A stretch of DNA of 64,000 nt from Enterobacter asburiae (GTDB lineage: Bacteria; Pseudomonadota; Gammaproteobacteria; Enterobacterales; Enterobacteriaceae). The position numbers and the translations under genes were made by a program. The stretch's first letter is position 1. Each line of letters starts with the position of its first letter. Location: contig NZ_CP102247.1 of the NCBI RefSeq assembly GCF_024599655.1, positions 2,914,001 through 2,978,000 of the forward strand, in the 5' to 3' direction. The notes beneath the pieces are model-generated. The model did no database searches. It was not told the origin of the DNA and worked only from the letters and a program-made list of their open reading frames with translations. Shown one piece after another: positions 41,148 through 50,367 of the stretch.

Positions 41148-41864
41148 TTATCGCTGCTGAACCAGCGTAGTGACGTGTTCTGCAGAGACGGCTGGCCAGA
41201 GTGCCCCCTGCATGGCGCCAAAATTGAAGGATAAAACGCGTTGCAACAGGCCGTGGTCGTCAATGCCCGAGACGATCACTGACTGGCAGTGCGGCGTGAT
41301 TTGCCAGAGGATGGCGCGCATAAAAGGCTCAAAAGAGAGCTCCGGAGCACGCTGCTGAATGAAGCCTTTATCAAGGATGACCCGTTTAAATAATCCATCA
41401 TAGACCGCTTTGAGCGATGCGGCGCCTGCGCCAAAGTTTGCCAGGACCAACGGGAAATGGATTGCCATTCTCGCCAGCTGCAGGTCGTCCTTACCATTAT
41501 TTAAACCTGGATAATTCTCATTAACAGTAAACTCAAGAAACGGATAACGCTCAAGGATTGAAACAGCGTTTCCATTACTTAATAAAAATTCAACTATTGC
41601 AGGTGTAATATTGATCCATGCAATTAACTGATGCTGAATAAAAAACAGTTTACAGGTATCAAGCAATTGCAGTTTTTCGTTAAACAGCGCTAACTCTTCA
41701 GCCGCTGAAAGCCGAGGGATAACAAGCTCAGTGGGGATCCGCACATCGCTGCCGACGCCAGTAAAGTTAACCAGAATTTCTAAACCTTTAAGCTCACCTG
41801 CGCTATTACGGGCAGGTAAAAGCAGCAGTTCAGACTGGTAAGCATTATCTAGCGTAATAATCAT
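41148..41864 (-). CDS. ydiV: YdiV, degenerate EAL-like anti-FlhDC factor
   Basis: A 238-aa protein matching E. coli/Salmonella YdiV in length and layout. The EAL fold is retained, but catalytic and c-di-GMP-binding residues are missing (the EAL motif is replaced near GLEILVNF). YdiV binds FlhD4C2 and blocks flagellar gene activation under poor nutrition. The gene is visibly more AT-rich than its neighbours, and divergence from E. coli is greater than for the genes around it. Confidence 0.85.
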   Translation of the reverse strand: MIITLDNAYQSELLLLPARNSAGELKGLEILVNFTGVGSDVRIPTELVIPRLSAAEELALFNEKLQLLDTCKLFFIQHQLIAWINITPAIVEFLLSNGNAVSILERYPFLEFTVNENYPGLNNGKDDLQLARMAIHFPLVLANFGAGAASLKAVYDGLFKRVILDKGFIQQRAPELSFEPFMRAILWQITPHCQSVIVSGIDDHGLLQRVLSFNFGAMQGALWPAVSAEHVTTLVQQR

Positions 41865-42159
41865 TGCACTCGCCCCGCATTAAAGATGAGAGAGGACATC
41901 CTGGAGCAATTGCCGACACAATTCCACTGTCTTGATTTTAATAAGATTAATTTCATTAGTTCCGTATTAATTTTCAGATTTATCCCTGAATCTAAAATAA
42001 TTTTATCCTGGTTGCAGAATAATAGCCAGTTTTAGATAAAACAGACACATGCAGGATTCGCTAATTTTAGGCAAATTTAACTTTAAGCATCTTATTTGAG
42101 AAAAAACGGCATGATTTATTACTGACCATGCCGTCTTAAGAGAAGTATCCGACTAAAGA

Positions 42160-42624
42160 CTATATACGTCGTGCCTGCCAGAAATTTTTACGCCAGTAAA
42201 CATTATCAAGAGAAGAGCGCATAACGCCGCGGCTGGTCGAGGCGTGAATGAACTGATTGTCTGTATCATATATGCCCACATGGAGACCGCTTTCACCCGA
42301 TCCGGTTTTGAAGAAAACCAGGTCCCCGGGCAGAAGATCGTCTTTATCAATTTCAGTGCCAATTTCTGCCTGTTTGCGCGTTTCGCGCGGAAGCTGTAAA
42401 TCAAACTTATCGCGAAACGTCATCAGCACGAATCCGGAGCAATCCACGCCGCCGCGGCTCATTCCGCCGTAGCGATAAGGCGTGCCGCGCCAGTTGCTCA
42501 GCTGATCGTTAAGGCTGGCAATGACGGTGATCGAATCTGAAAGCCGTGGGTTAGGCGGCGGCGCACGATGGCTACTGCATCCCGCAAGAAAGAGTGTGGC
42601 CATCAGGAGAAACCAGAATCGCAT
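42160..42624 (-). CDS. nlpC: NlpC, lipoprotein NlpC/P60 peptidase
   Basis: A 154-aa lipoprotein. The lipobox is LAGC near residues 13-16. The NlpC/P60 Cys-His catalytic site is in GGVDCSGFV (Cys) and LHVGIYD (His), followed by QFIHASTSRGVM. I chose the ATG at 42624, which gives the family length; an open frame adds 17 basic residues upstream. It presumably cleaves peptidoglycan stem peptides. Confidence 0.93.
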   Translation of the reverse strand: MRFWFLLMATLFLAGCSSHRAPPPNPRLSDSITVIASLNDQLSNWRGTPYRYGGMSRGGVDCSGFVLMTFRDKFDLQLPRETRKQAEIGTEIDKDDLLPGDLVFFKTGSGESGLHVGIYDTDNQFIHASTSRGVMRSSLDNVYWRKNFWQARRI

Positions 42625-42698
42625 TTTCAGACGAATCCTCTGCTTTTTTTGTTCTTTTCGTAATTTAGCGTGCAATTGTGCTAAGAGGCAAGAAACGG

Positions 42699-43454
42699 TT
42701 ACGACTGCCCGGTAGAAATCAGCATCTTATGTCCCTCTATATCCAGCCTGCGGAACGACATGTTGTACGCGCGGGCAAGATGGGGTGGCGTAAGAACCCT
42801 ATCTCGCGCACCGCTGGCGATCATCTTTCCCTTCGACAGCAGCCACACCCGGTGGGCATGACGCAGGGTGTGGTTGAGGTCATGGCTGCTCATCACCACG
42901 GCGATCCCTTTTCGGCTCAGGGCGCTTAGCAGCGTATCCAGTGCCGCCTGCTGCGCCACGTCCAGACCGCTCATGGGCTCATCGAGGAGCAGCATCCGCC
43001 CGTGAGGATTGCCTGCCGGGTGGATCTGAAGAATGACCGCCGCCAGGCGCACCCGCTGCCACTCTCCGCCGGAAAGCTGGCTGGCGTGCCGGGAGAGTTT
43101 ATCTTCCAGCCCGAGCGCTGCGGCCACGTCCGTCAGGAGTGACGTTTGTTGTTTGTCGTGCAAATGCAGCATCAGATAGTGCCAGACCGGCATCGCAAAG
43201 GGCGGCATCTGCTGCTGCACAAGGTAACTGCGCCGATGCGCCAGCGAGACCGGCGTCCAGTCGGCGAGCGTATGCTCCAGCAGCGTTATCTGCCCTTCTC
43301 CGTCGGTCATGCCTGCCATCCGTGCCAGCAGCGTGCTCTTCCCCGCACCGTTTGGCCCGACAAGATGCAGGATTTCGCCCGCATTGACGGTACCGGTTAT
43401 CGGCTCCAGACGTTCCTTCTCGGCAACGTCCGTGAGCTGCATCAGCAACGACAT
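42699..43454 (-). CDS. btuD: Vitamin B12 ABC transporter ATPase
   Basis: A 251-aa ABC ATPase: Walker A GPNGAGKS, signature LSGGEWQRVRLAAV, Walker B MLLLDEPMSGLD and VMSSHDLNHT. It pairs with BtuC in B12 uptake. It starts one base before the btuE stop ends (TAATG). As in E. coli, btuE lies between it and btuC. Confidence 0.95.
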   Translation of the reverse strand: MSLLMQLTDVAEKERLEPITGTVNAGEILHLVGPNGAGKSTLLARMAGMTDGEGQITLLEHTLADWTPVSLAHRRSYLVQQQMPPFAMPVWHYLMLHLHDKQQTSLLTDVAAALGLEDKLSRHASQLSGGEWQRVRLAAVILQIHPAGNPHGRMLLLDEPMSGLDVAQQAALDTLLSALSRKGIAVVMSSHDLNHTLRHAHRVWLLSKGKMIASGARDRVLTPPHLARAYNMSFRRLDIEGHKMLISTGQS

Positions 43455-44005
43455 TATTTCGCCAGCGCCAGCTTGATCGATTCCATGACGATCGGATCCT
43501 CGGGGGTCATATCCGGCGAAAAGCGCTGAACCACCTGGCCGTCGCGACCAATCAGGAACTTTTCAAAATTCCACAGGATATCGTCCGGGTAAAGCGGCGC
43601 GCGGCCTTTGCTGGCCATGCGTTCATAAAAACCGCTTCCTTCAGGCGCAACGGCCTTCGGCGCGGCAGCGATCAGCTTCGCATACAGCGGATGGCGGTCT
43701 TCACCGTTGACATCGATTTTGCTGAACATCGGGAACGTCACGCCATAGGTGGTGCTGCAGAAGGTTTTAATCTCCTCTTCGCTGCCCGGCTCCTGGCCGA
43801 GGAACTGGTTGCACGGGAAGCCCAGCACGGTGAAGCCGTCTTTCTCCCAGGCCTTCTGAATGTTTTCCAGCTGCTCGTACTGCGGCGTCAGGCCACATTT
43901 GGATGCCACGTTGACGATAAGCAACACGTTGCCTTTGTAGCCTTCCAGCGTGGTTTTCTCGCCGTCAATGGTGGTCACTTCGGTATTCAGAATATTAGTC
44001 TGCAT
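43454..44005 (-). CDS. btuE: BtuE, thioredoxin/glutathione peroxidase
   Basis: A 183-aa peroxidase of the glutathione peroxidase family, with the peroxidatic Cys in VASKCGLTPQY, LGFPCNQF, and WNFEKFLIGRDG carrying the active-site Trp-Asn. It sits inside the btu operon but is not needed for B12 transport; it is a peroxide-defence enzyme. Confidence 0.94.
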   Translation of the reverse strand: MQTNILNTEVTTIDGEKTTLEGYKGNVLLIVNVASKCGLTPQYEQLENIQKAWEKDGFTVLGFPCNQFLGQEPGSEEEIKTFCSTTYGVTFPMFSKIDVNGEDRHPLYAKLIAAAPKAVAPEGSGFYERMASKGRAPLYPDDILWNFEKFLIGRDGQVVQRFSPDMTPEDPIVMESIKLALAK

Positions 44006-44039
44006 AGCATTCCCTCAGATTGTCTTACAGCTAGTTGAT

Positions 44040-45020
44040 TTAACGTCCAGCTTTTAATAGTAGCCAGATAAATACCGGCGCGCCCAGCGTGGCGGTCACC
44101 ACGCCAATCGGCAGCTCTGCGGCCGTCAGGGCAAGCCGGGCGATGATATCGGCCACCAGCAGCGTGACGGCCCCGGCAACCGCCGAGGCCGGAAGCAGAG
44201 TCCGATGGTCCGTGAGGCCACACAGGCGCAGCATGTGCGGAATAACCAGCCCGATAAAACCGATCGCGCCCGCCAGAGCCACGCTGACACCGACCAGCCA
44301 GCCAATGGCGATCACCAGCACATTACGCCAGAACGCAATCGGCATGCCGAGCTGGCGGGCAGAGGTTTCACCCAGCGCGAGCATATTCAGCGGCTGCGCC
44401 TGCAGGGCAGCCCACACGATGACCGGTACCAGCAGCGCCATCAGCCAGCCCTGGTGCCAGTCAACGCCCCCAAAGCCGCCCATCATCCAGTACATCAGCT
44501 GACGCAGGTCAAAGGAGGTTGAAAAGTAGACCGCCCAGGTCATCAACGCGCTGCAGATGATCCCCAGCGCCACGCCGGCAAGCAGCAGACGGCTGGTCGA
44601 TAGGTGCCGTCTGGCGAAGCGAAGAAGGATTGCTGTGATCAGTAGTGCGCCGAGAATAGCGCTCAGGCTAATACTCCATCCGGAGAGTTCTCCCCCGCCC
44701 AGCATCACCGCCGCAATCAGACCCACGCCAGCTCCGTTCGACACGCCGAGTAGCCCGGGCTCCGCCAGCGGGTTATCAAACAACGCCTGCATAATGGTGC
44801 CGCACAGCGCCAGCGCGGCCCCCACCAGAACCACCGCGACGGTGCGCGGCAGGCGAATTTGCCAGACGAAGAGCTGCCCGTCCGGTCCCCACCAGCTTTC
44901 AGGCCCTATCCATCGGTCTCCGGCGCAGAGGCTCACGGCTGCGGCGACAATGAGCAACAGCACCAGCAAAAGCAGGCGACGCTTATCAGAACGGTGCTGG
45001 CGGTGGGCATAATCAAGCAT
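44040..45020 (-). CDS. btuC: Vitamin B12 ABC transporter permease
   Basis: A 326-aa inner membrane permease of ten spans, with GTIMQALFDNPLAEPGLLG and GFIGLVIPHMLRL, the BtuD-contacting region. It takes B12 from BtuF. Neighbouring ihfA lies upstream, about 100 bp away, with a terminator between. Confidence 0.94.
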   Translation of the reverse strand: MLDYAHRQHRSDKRRLLLLVLLLIVAAAVSLCAGDRWIGPESWWGPDGQLFVWQIRLPRTVAVVLVGAALALCGTIMQALFDNPLAEPGLLGVSNGAGVGLIAAVMLGGGELSGWSISLSAILGALLITAILLRFARRHLSTSRLLLAGVALGIICSALMTWAVYFSTSFDLRQLMYWMMGGFGGVDWHQGWLMALLVPVIVWAALQAQPLNMLALGETSARQLGMPIAFWRNVLVIAIGWLVGVSVALAGAIGFIGLVIPHMLRLCGLTDHRTLLPASAVAGAVTLLVADIIARLALTAAELPIGVVTATLGAPVFIWLLLKAGR

Positions 45021-45087
45021 GGGTACGGTTTTAGTAGCGTGAGATGTAATTGATTTTACGGCGGGTTTGCCGGAGTGCGCAAAGAAA

Positions 45088-45112
45088 AAAGGCCGCGTGG
45101 GCGGCCTTTTTA
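45088..45112 (-). terminator. ihfA terminator
   Basis: GGCCGC/GCGGCC stem (45091-45096 and 45101-45106) with a GTGG loop, an A-run on one side and a T-run on the other, 12 bp after the ihfA stop. Confidence 0.85.
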
Positions 45113-45123
45113 GTTAGTTCATA

Positions 45124-45423
45124 TTACTCTGCTTTGGGCGTTGCGTTTTCGACACGGCTTTTTAACTTCTGGCCGGGTCTGAAGGTCACCACGCGGCGGG
45201 CTGTAATGGGAATATCTTCCCCCGTCTTCGGGTTACGGCCCGGACGTTGGTTTTTGTCTCGCAAATCAAAATTGCCAAAACCGGAGAGTTTTACCTGCTC
45301 ACCATTTTCCAGAGCACGACGGATCTCTTCGAAAAACAGCTCTACCAGCTCTTTGGCATCCCGTTTGCTAAGCCCAAGCTTATCAAACAGATATTCTGAC
45401 ATTTCAGCTTTTGTAAGCGCCAT
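45124..45423 (-). CDS. ihfA: Integration host factor alpha subunit
   Basis: A 99-aa HU/IHF family protein. The DNA-bending arm is in RPGRNPKTGEDIPI, and RRVVTFRPGQKLKSRVE follows. It bends DNA as a heterodimer with IhfB and serves replication, transcription and site-specific recombination, including phage-type integrases such as the one in this window. It starts 4 bp after pheT, and is partly transcribed with it. Confidence 0.97.
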   Translation of the reverse strand: MALTKAEMSEYLFDKLGLSKRDAKELVELFFEEIRRALENGEQVKLSGFGNFDLRDKNQRPGRNPKTGEDIPITARRVVTFRPGQKLKSRVENATPKAE

Positions 45424-45427
45424 AGGT

Positions 45428-47815
45428 TCAATCCCTCAATGATGCCTGGAATCGCTCTTTTAATGCCTCTACACATTTGGCGACGGTAGCGGCAATCTCC
45501 TCTTCTTCGAGTGTACGGCTGGTATCCTGAAGGATAAGGCTAATAGCGAGGCTCTTGAAACCTTCTGCTACGCCCTTGCCGCGGTACACGTCAAATAAGT
45601 TTACGCCAACTACCTGATTTACGCCAACTTTCTTACATTCGGCCAAAATATCTGCTGCGGGCACATTTTCCGCGACCACAACCGCGATATCACGGCGGTT
45701 TGCCGGGAAGCGGGAGACGTCCTGAGCCTGAGGAATAACGCGGTCAGCCACCGGGTTCCATTCCAGCTCGAACACGATGGTACGGCCGTTCAGGTCCAGC
45801 TTGCGCTCCAGCTCAGGGTGAACAACCCCAATAAAACCAACGCGTTTGCCGTCTAAATAGATGGCTGCGCTCTGGCCCGGATGCAGAGCCGGGATGGCTT
45901 CTGCGCGGAATTCAATTTCAGATAATTTACCGGTCAGATCCAGAATCGCTTCCAGATCGCCCTTCATATCGTAGAAATCAACCGTGCCTTTTGCCAGGTC
46001 CCAGTGCTCTTCATAGCGGTTGCCGCTGATGGCGCCAGCCAGCATGAGATCCTGACGGATGCCTAAATTTGCCTGATTATCCGGTACAAAGCGCAAACCG
46101 CTTTCGAAAATTCGCACGCGGTTTTGCTGACGATTCTGGTTGTAAACGACTGTGCCAAGCAGGCCCGTCCACAGAGACAGACGCATCGCGGACATTTCGC
46201 TGGAGATTGGGCTTGGCAGGATCAGCGCCTCCTGGCCCGGGTGGATCAGCTGCTGCAGCTTTGGATCCACAAAGCTGTAGGTGATCACTTCCTGGTAGCC
46301 TTTGTCGTTCAGCATGGTTTTCACACGCTTCAGGGACAGGTCGGCTTCACGGTGGGAGCCCATCACCAGACCTGCCTGCACAGGCTCGTCAGGGATGTTG
46401 TTGTAGCCGTAAACGCGGGCCACTTCTTCCACCAGATCTTCTTCAATTTCCATGTCGAAACGCCATGATGGCGCAACGGCTTTCCACTCGTCCTGGCCTT
46501 CGGTCACTTCGCAGCCCAGACGCGTCAGGATGTCGGTCACCTGCGCATCCGCAACGTGATGACCAATCAGGCGGTCCAGCTTGCTGCGGCGCAGGGTAAT
46601 GGTGGCACGCTTCGGCAGGGTCGCGTCGTTAGTGACGTCGATAACCGGGCCCGCTTCGCCGCCGCAGATGTCGATCAGCAGGCGGGTCGCACGTTCCATC
46701 GCTTTGTACTGCAGCGCCGGGTCAACACCGCGCTCGTAGCGGTGGGAGGCATCGGTATGCAGGCCGTGACGGCGTGCGCGACCGGTGATGGAGAGCGGGC
46801 TGAAGAACGCGCATTCCAGCAGGACGTTTTGCGTCTCATCATTCACGCCTGAGTGCTCGCCCCCGAAGATACCGCCCATTGCCAGCGCTTTGCTGTGGTC
46901 AGCAATCACCAGGGTGTCGGCATTCAGTTTGGCTTCGCTGCCGTCCAGCAGAACCAGGGTTTCGCCCTCTTTCGCCATGCGCACAACGATGCCGCCGTCG
47001 ATACGATCTTTATCGAACGCGTGCATTGGCTGGCCCAGCTCCAGCAGAACGTAGTTGGTCACGTCAACCACGGCGTCGATAGAGCGGATACCGCAGCGGC
47101 GCAGCTTCTCCTTCATCCACAGCGGGGTTGGCGCTTTCACGTTGATGCCTTTCACCACGCGACCAAGGTAGCGCGGGCAAGCATCCGCAGCGTCAACCTG
47201 AATAGGCAGCACGTCACTGATGGTCGCTTCAACCGGCGCGATGTCCGGCGCGTTCAGTTCGGTCTTGTTCAGCACGGCCACGTCGCGCGCCACGCCGATG
47301 ATACCTAAGCAGTCGGCACGGTTTGGCGTGACGCTGATTTCGATGGTGTTGTCATCAAGCTTCAGGTATTCACGGATATCGGTGCCGACTGGCGCATCCA
47401 GCGGCAGCTCAATGATGCCGTTGTGGTCGTCGGAAATACCCAGCTCGGAGAAGGAGCACAGCATGCCTTCAGACGGCTCGCCGCGCAGCTTAGCCGCTTT
47501 AATTTTGAAATCGCCCGGCAGCACCGCTCCCACGGTCGCCACGGCCACCTTCAGGCCCTGACGGCAGTTTGGCGCACCGCAGACGATATCCAGCAGACGG
47601 TCACCGCCCACGTTCACTTTTGTCACGCGCAGTTTGTCAGCGTTAGGGTGCTGGCCGCACTCTACCACTTCGCCGACGACCACGCCGTTGAAGGCACCGG
47701 AAACCGGCTCAACGCCGTCCACTTCCAGACCCGCCATGGTGATCTGGTTAGAAAGCGCGTCGCTGTCCAGCGTGGTGTTCACCCACTCGCGTAACCACAG
47801 TTCACTGAATTTCAT
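45428..47815 (-). CDS. pheT: Phenylalanyl-tRNA synthetase beta subunit
   Basis: A 795-aa protein. It has an N-terminal EMAP-like tRNA-binding domain (VVGEVVECGQHPNADKLRV), B3/B4 editing, B5, catalytic-like and C-terminal ferredoxin-fold anticodon domains. It forms the alpha2-beta2 enzyme with PheS, whose gene is 15 bp upstream. Length and sequence match E. coli PheT. Confidence 0.97.
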   Translation of the reverse strand: MKFSELWLREWVNTTLDSDALSNQITMAGLEVDGVEPVSGAFNGVVVGEVVECGQHPNADKLRVTKVNVGGDRLLDIVCGAPNCRQGLKVAVATVGAVLPGDFKIKAAKLRGEPSEGMLCSFSELGISDDHNGIIELPLDAPVGTDIREYLKLDDNTIEISVTPNRADCLGIIGVARDVAVLNKTELNAPDIAPVEATISDVLPIQVDAADACPRYLGRVVKGINVKAPTPLWMKEKLRRCGIRSIDAVVDVTNYVLLELGQPMHAFDKDRIDGGIVVRMAKEGETLVLLDGSEAKLNADTLVIADHSKALAMGGIFGGEHSGVNDETQNVLLECAFFSPLSITGRARRHGLHTDASHRYERGVDPALQYKAMERATRLLIDICGGEAGPVIDVTNDATLPKRATITLRRSKLDRLIGHHVADAQVTDILTRLGCEVTEGQDEWKAVAPSWRFDMEIEEDLVEEVARVYGYNNIPDEPVQAGLVMGSHREADLSLKRVKTMLNDKGYQEVITYSFVDPKLQQLIHPGQEALILPSPISSEMSAMRLSLWTGLLGTVVYNQNRQQNRVRIFESGLRFVPDNQANLGIRQDLMLAGAISGNRYEEHWDLAKGTVDFYDMKGDLEAILDLTGKLSEIEFRAEAIPALHPGQSAAIYLDGKRVGFIGVVHPELERKLDLNGRTIVFELEWNPVADRVIPQAQDVSRFPANRRDIAVVVAENVPAADILAECKKVGVNQVVGVNLFDVYRGKGVAEGFKSLAISLILQDTSRTLEEEEIAATVAKCVEALKERFQASLRD

Positions 47816-47830
47816 TGTTCTGTCCTGCCC

Positions 47831-48814
47831 TTATTTAAACTGTTTGAGGAAACGCAGATCGTTTTCGAAGAATGCACGTAAGTCGGTCACGCCGTAGCGC
47901 AGCATGGTCAGACGCTCCATGCCCATGCCGAAGGCAAAGCCGGAGTAAACTTCCGGATCGATACCCACGTTGCGTAGCACGTTTGGATGCACCATGCCGC
48001 AGCCCAGCACTTCCAGCCATTTGCCGTTTTTACCCATCACGTCAACTTCCGCCGACGGTTCGGTGAACGGGAAGTAGGACGGGCGGAAACGAACCTGCAG
48101 GTCTTCCTCAAAGAAGTTGTTCAGGAAATCGTGCAGCGTGCCCTTCAGGTTGGTGAAGCTGATATTTTTATCAACAATCAGGCCTTCCATCTGGTGGAAC
48201 ATTGGGGTGTGGGTCTGATCGTAGTCGTTACGATAGACGCGGCCCGGCGCGATAATACGGATTGGCGGCTCCTGATCCTTCATGGTACGGATCTGAACGC
48301 CGGAGGTCTGAGTACGCAGCAGACGCGTAGCGTCGAACCAGAAAGTGTCGTGGTCAGCGCGTGCCGGATGATGGCCAGGAATGTTCAGGGCGTCGAAGTT
48401 ATGGTAATCATCTTCGATTTCCGGGCCAGTCGCCACGGTAAAGCCGAGCTCACCGAAGAAACTTTCAATGCGATCGATGGTGCGGGTAACCGGGTGCAGA
48501 CCGCCGTTTTCGATACGGCGACCCGGCAGAGAAACGTCGATCGTCTCTGCGGCCAGACGCGCATTAAGGACCGCGCTTTCCAGCTCGGCTTTGCGCGCGT
48601 TCAGCGCCTGCTGTACCTGCTCTTTGGCTTCGTTAATCACCGCACCGGCTGCCGGGCGTTCTTCTGGCGGCAGCTCGCGCAGGGTTGTCATTTGAAGGGT
48701 CAGGTGCCCTTTCTTCCCAAGATATTCGACGCGGACATTGTCTAACGCGGCAACATCTGAGGCCTGATTAATGGCGGCTGTTGCACTGGCAACCAGCTCT
48801 GCGAGATGTGACAT
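47831..48814 (-). CDS. pheS: Phenylalanyl-tRNA synthetase alpha subunit
   Basis: A 327-aa class II catalytic subunit. Motif 2 lies around RVYRNDYDQTHTPMFHQMEG (quoted in part) and motif 3 around GFAFGMGMERLTML. The N-terminal coiled coil reaches to about residue 85. I chose the ATG at 48814 with GAGGAAAATC upstream; the annotated alternative four codons earlier is weaker. Expression is controlled by the pheM attenuator upstream. Confidence 0.97.
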   Translation of the reverse strand: MSHLAELVASATAAINQASDVAALDNVRVEYLGKKGHLTLQMTTLRELPPEERPAAGAVINEAKEQVQQALNARKAELESAVLNARLAAETIDVSLPGRRIENGGLHPVTRTIDRIESFFGELGFTVATGPEIEDDYHNFDALNIPGHHPARADHDTFWFDATRLLRTQTSGVQIRTMKDQEPPIRIIAPGRVYRNDYDQTHTPMFHQMEGLIVDKNISFTNLKGTLHDFLNNFFEEDLQVRFRPSYFPFTEPSAEVDVMGKNGKWLEVLGCGMVHPNVLRNVGIDPEVYSGFAFGMGMERLTMLRYGVTDLRAFFENDLRFLKQFK

Positions 48815-48878
48815 GATTTTCCTCATTATGTCGGTGCAGACACCGATTTGGTGGAGTTATTCTCTCAAATTCAGGCAC

Positions 48879-48906
48879 AAAAAAAGCCTCCATCGGGAGG
48901 CTTATC
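48879..48906 (-). terminator. pheST attenuator terminator
   Basis: On the minus strand AGCCTCC and GGAGGCT form a 7-bp stem with a 4-nt loop, followed by seven T, between pheM and pheS. It is the known attenuation terminator: slow reading of the Phe codons in pheM prevents it from forming. Confidence 0.88.
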
Positions 48907-48951
48907 TGGCGCTGTTTTTCGTTTCATCTTTCACGCGCTAGCCTCCTGAAA

Positions 48952-48996
48952 TCAGGTGCTAAAGTAAAAGAAGAAGCGGAAAATAGCAGCATTCAT
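48952..48996 (-). CDS. pheM: PheM, pheST leader peptide
   Basis: A 14-residue peptide [14 protein letters not shown], identical to the E. coli leader, with five Phe codons in eight positions. Ribosome stalling on these codons when charged tRNA-Phe is scarce relieves the attenuator downstream. Confidence 0.95.
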
Positions 48997-49084
48997 GCTT
49001 GCGTTACCTTGTCTGGTAAAAACCGTTAAGACCTTATTGAAAAGCCTGGACGGGTAAAAGTCAATGTTCTGATGATGTTAAAAC

Positions 49085-49113
49085 AAAAGAGGGAGCAAAG
49101 CTCCCTCTCTCAA
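49085..49113 (-). terminator. rplT terminator
   Basis: AGAGGGAGC/GCTCCCTCT stem (49088-49096 and 49100-49108) followed on the minus strand by TTTGTTTT, ten bases after the rplT stop. Confidence 0.82.
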
Positions 49114-49118
49114 CTGGC

Positions 49119-49499
<381 letters not shown>

Positions 49500-49526
49500 T
49501 TAGTAAAAAAATTAAACGTTAACGGC

Positions 49527-49724
49527 TTATGCGTACGGCAGGCACGCGATAACCAGACCCAGATCGCCTTTAGAAACGAGGCCTTTTGGACGCAGGTGAC
49601 GTTTACGCTTAGTAGATTTTTTGGTCAGAATATGACGCAGGTTTGCGTGCTTACGCTTAAATCCACCACCACCGGTTTTTTTGAAGCGCTTAGCAGCACC
49701 GCGTACGGTCTTAATTTTTGGCAT
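49527..49724 (-). CDS. rpmI: 50S ribosomal protein L35
   Basis: A 65-aa basic protein starting MPKIKTVRGAAKRFKKTGGG. I chose the ATG at 49724, the standard family start; five codons upstream are also open. It lies between infC and rplT in the usual operon. Confidence 0.97.
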   Translation of the reverse strand: MPKIKTVRGAAKRFKKTGGGGFKRKHANLRHILTKKSTKRKRHLRPKGLVSKGDLGLVIACLPYA

Positions 49725-49821
49725 CTTAATAACTTCCACTTCGCATTGTTAAATAAACGAAACATAGGCGAACAAAACCTATGAAACCCGAAGGCTCCAC
49801 AGATTTTGCTGCTTGAAGGCC

Positions 49822-50364
49822 TTACTGTTTCTTCTTAGGAGCGAGCACCATGATCATCTGGCGGCCTTCGATCTTCGTAGGGAAGGATTCGACTACTGCC
49901 AGTTCACTCAGATCGTCACGGACGCGGTTAAGCACTTCCATACCAATCTGTTGGTGGGCCATCTCACGACCGCGGAAACGCAGTGTGATCTTGGCCTTAT
50001 CGCCATCTTCCAGAAAGCGAATCAGGCTGCGGAGTTTTACCTGATAATCGCCATCGTCGGTACCAGGACGGAATTTGATTTCCTTAACCTGGATAACTTT
50101 TTGCTTCTTCTTCTGTTCCTTAGAAGACTTACTCTTTTCATAAAGGAACTTGCCGTAGTCCATGATACGACAAACTGGCGGTTCGGCGTTAGGGCTGATT
50201 TCAACTAAATCTACTCCAGCTTCTTCAGCTTTTTCGATCGCTTCTCTCAGACTCACAATCCCCAGTGGTTCACCTTCAAGATCTGTTAAGCGAACTTCCT
50301 GGGCGCGAATCTCGCCATTGATACGATTCGGACGTGCCGTTTGAACTCGTTTTCCGCCTTTAAT
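49822..50364 (-). CDS. infC: Translation initiation factor IF-3 (AUU start)
   Basis: A 180-aa protein. The true start is the ATT at 50362-50364 (ATT AAA GGC GGA AAA CGA), preceded by TAAGG. It gives exactly the E. coli IF3 length and N-terminus (KGGKRVQTARPNRINGEI). A GTG or ATG search alone would place the start 36 codons too late. The rare AUU start is known to let IF3 repress its own translation. It begins 3 bp after the thrS stop. Confidence 0.97.
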   Translation of the reverse strand: MKGGKRVQTARPNRINGEIRAQEVRLTDLEGEPLGIVSLREAIEKAEEAGVDLVEISPNAEPPVCRIMDYGKFLYEKSKSSKEQKKKQKVIQVKEIKFRPGTDDGDYQVKLRSLIRFLEDGDKAKITLRFRGREMAHQQIGMEVLNRVRDDLSELAVVESFPTKIEGRQMIMVLAPKKKQ

Positions 50365-50367
50365 ACC

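Noticed and set aside
41087..41263. 59-codon N-terminal extension of SelO
   Set aside because: Cys/Pro-rich with no family match and it overlaps the end of ydiV; AGGAGG lies before the ATG at 41086.
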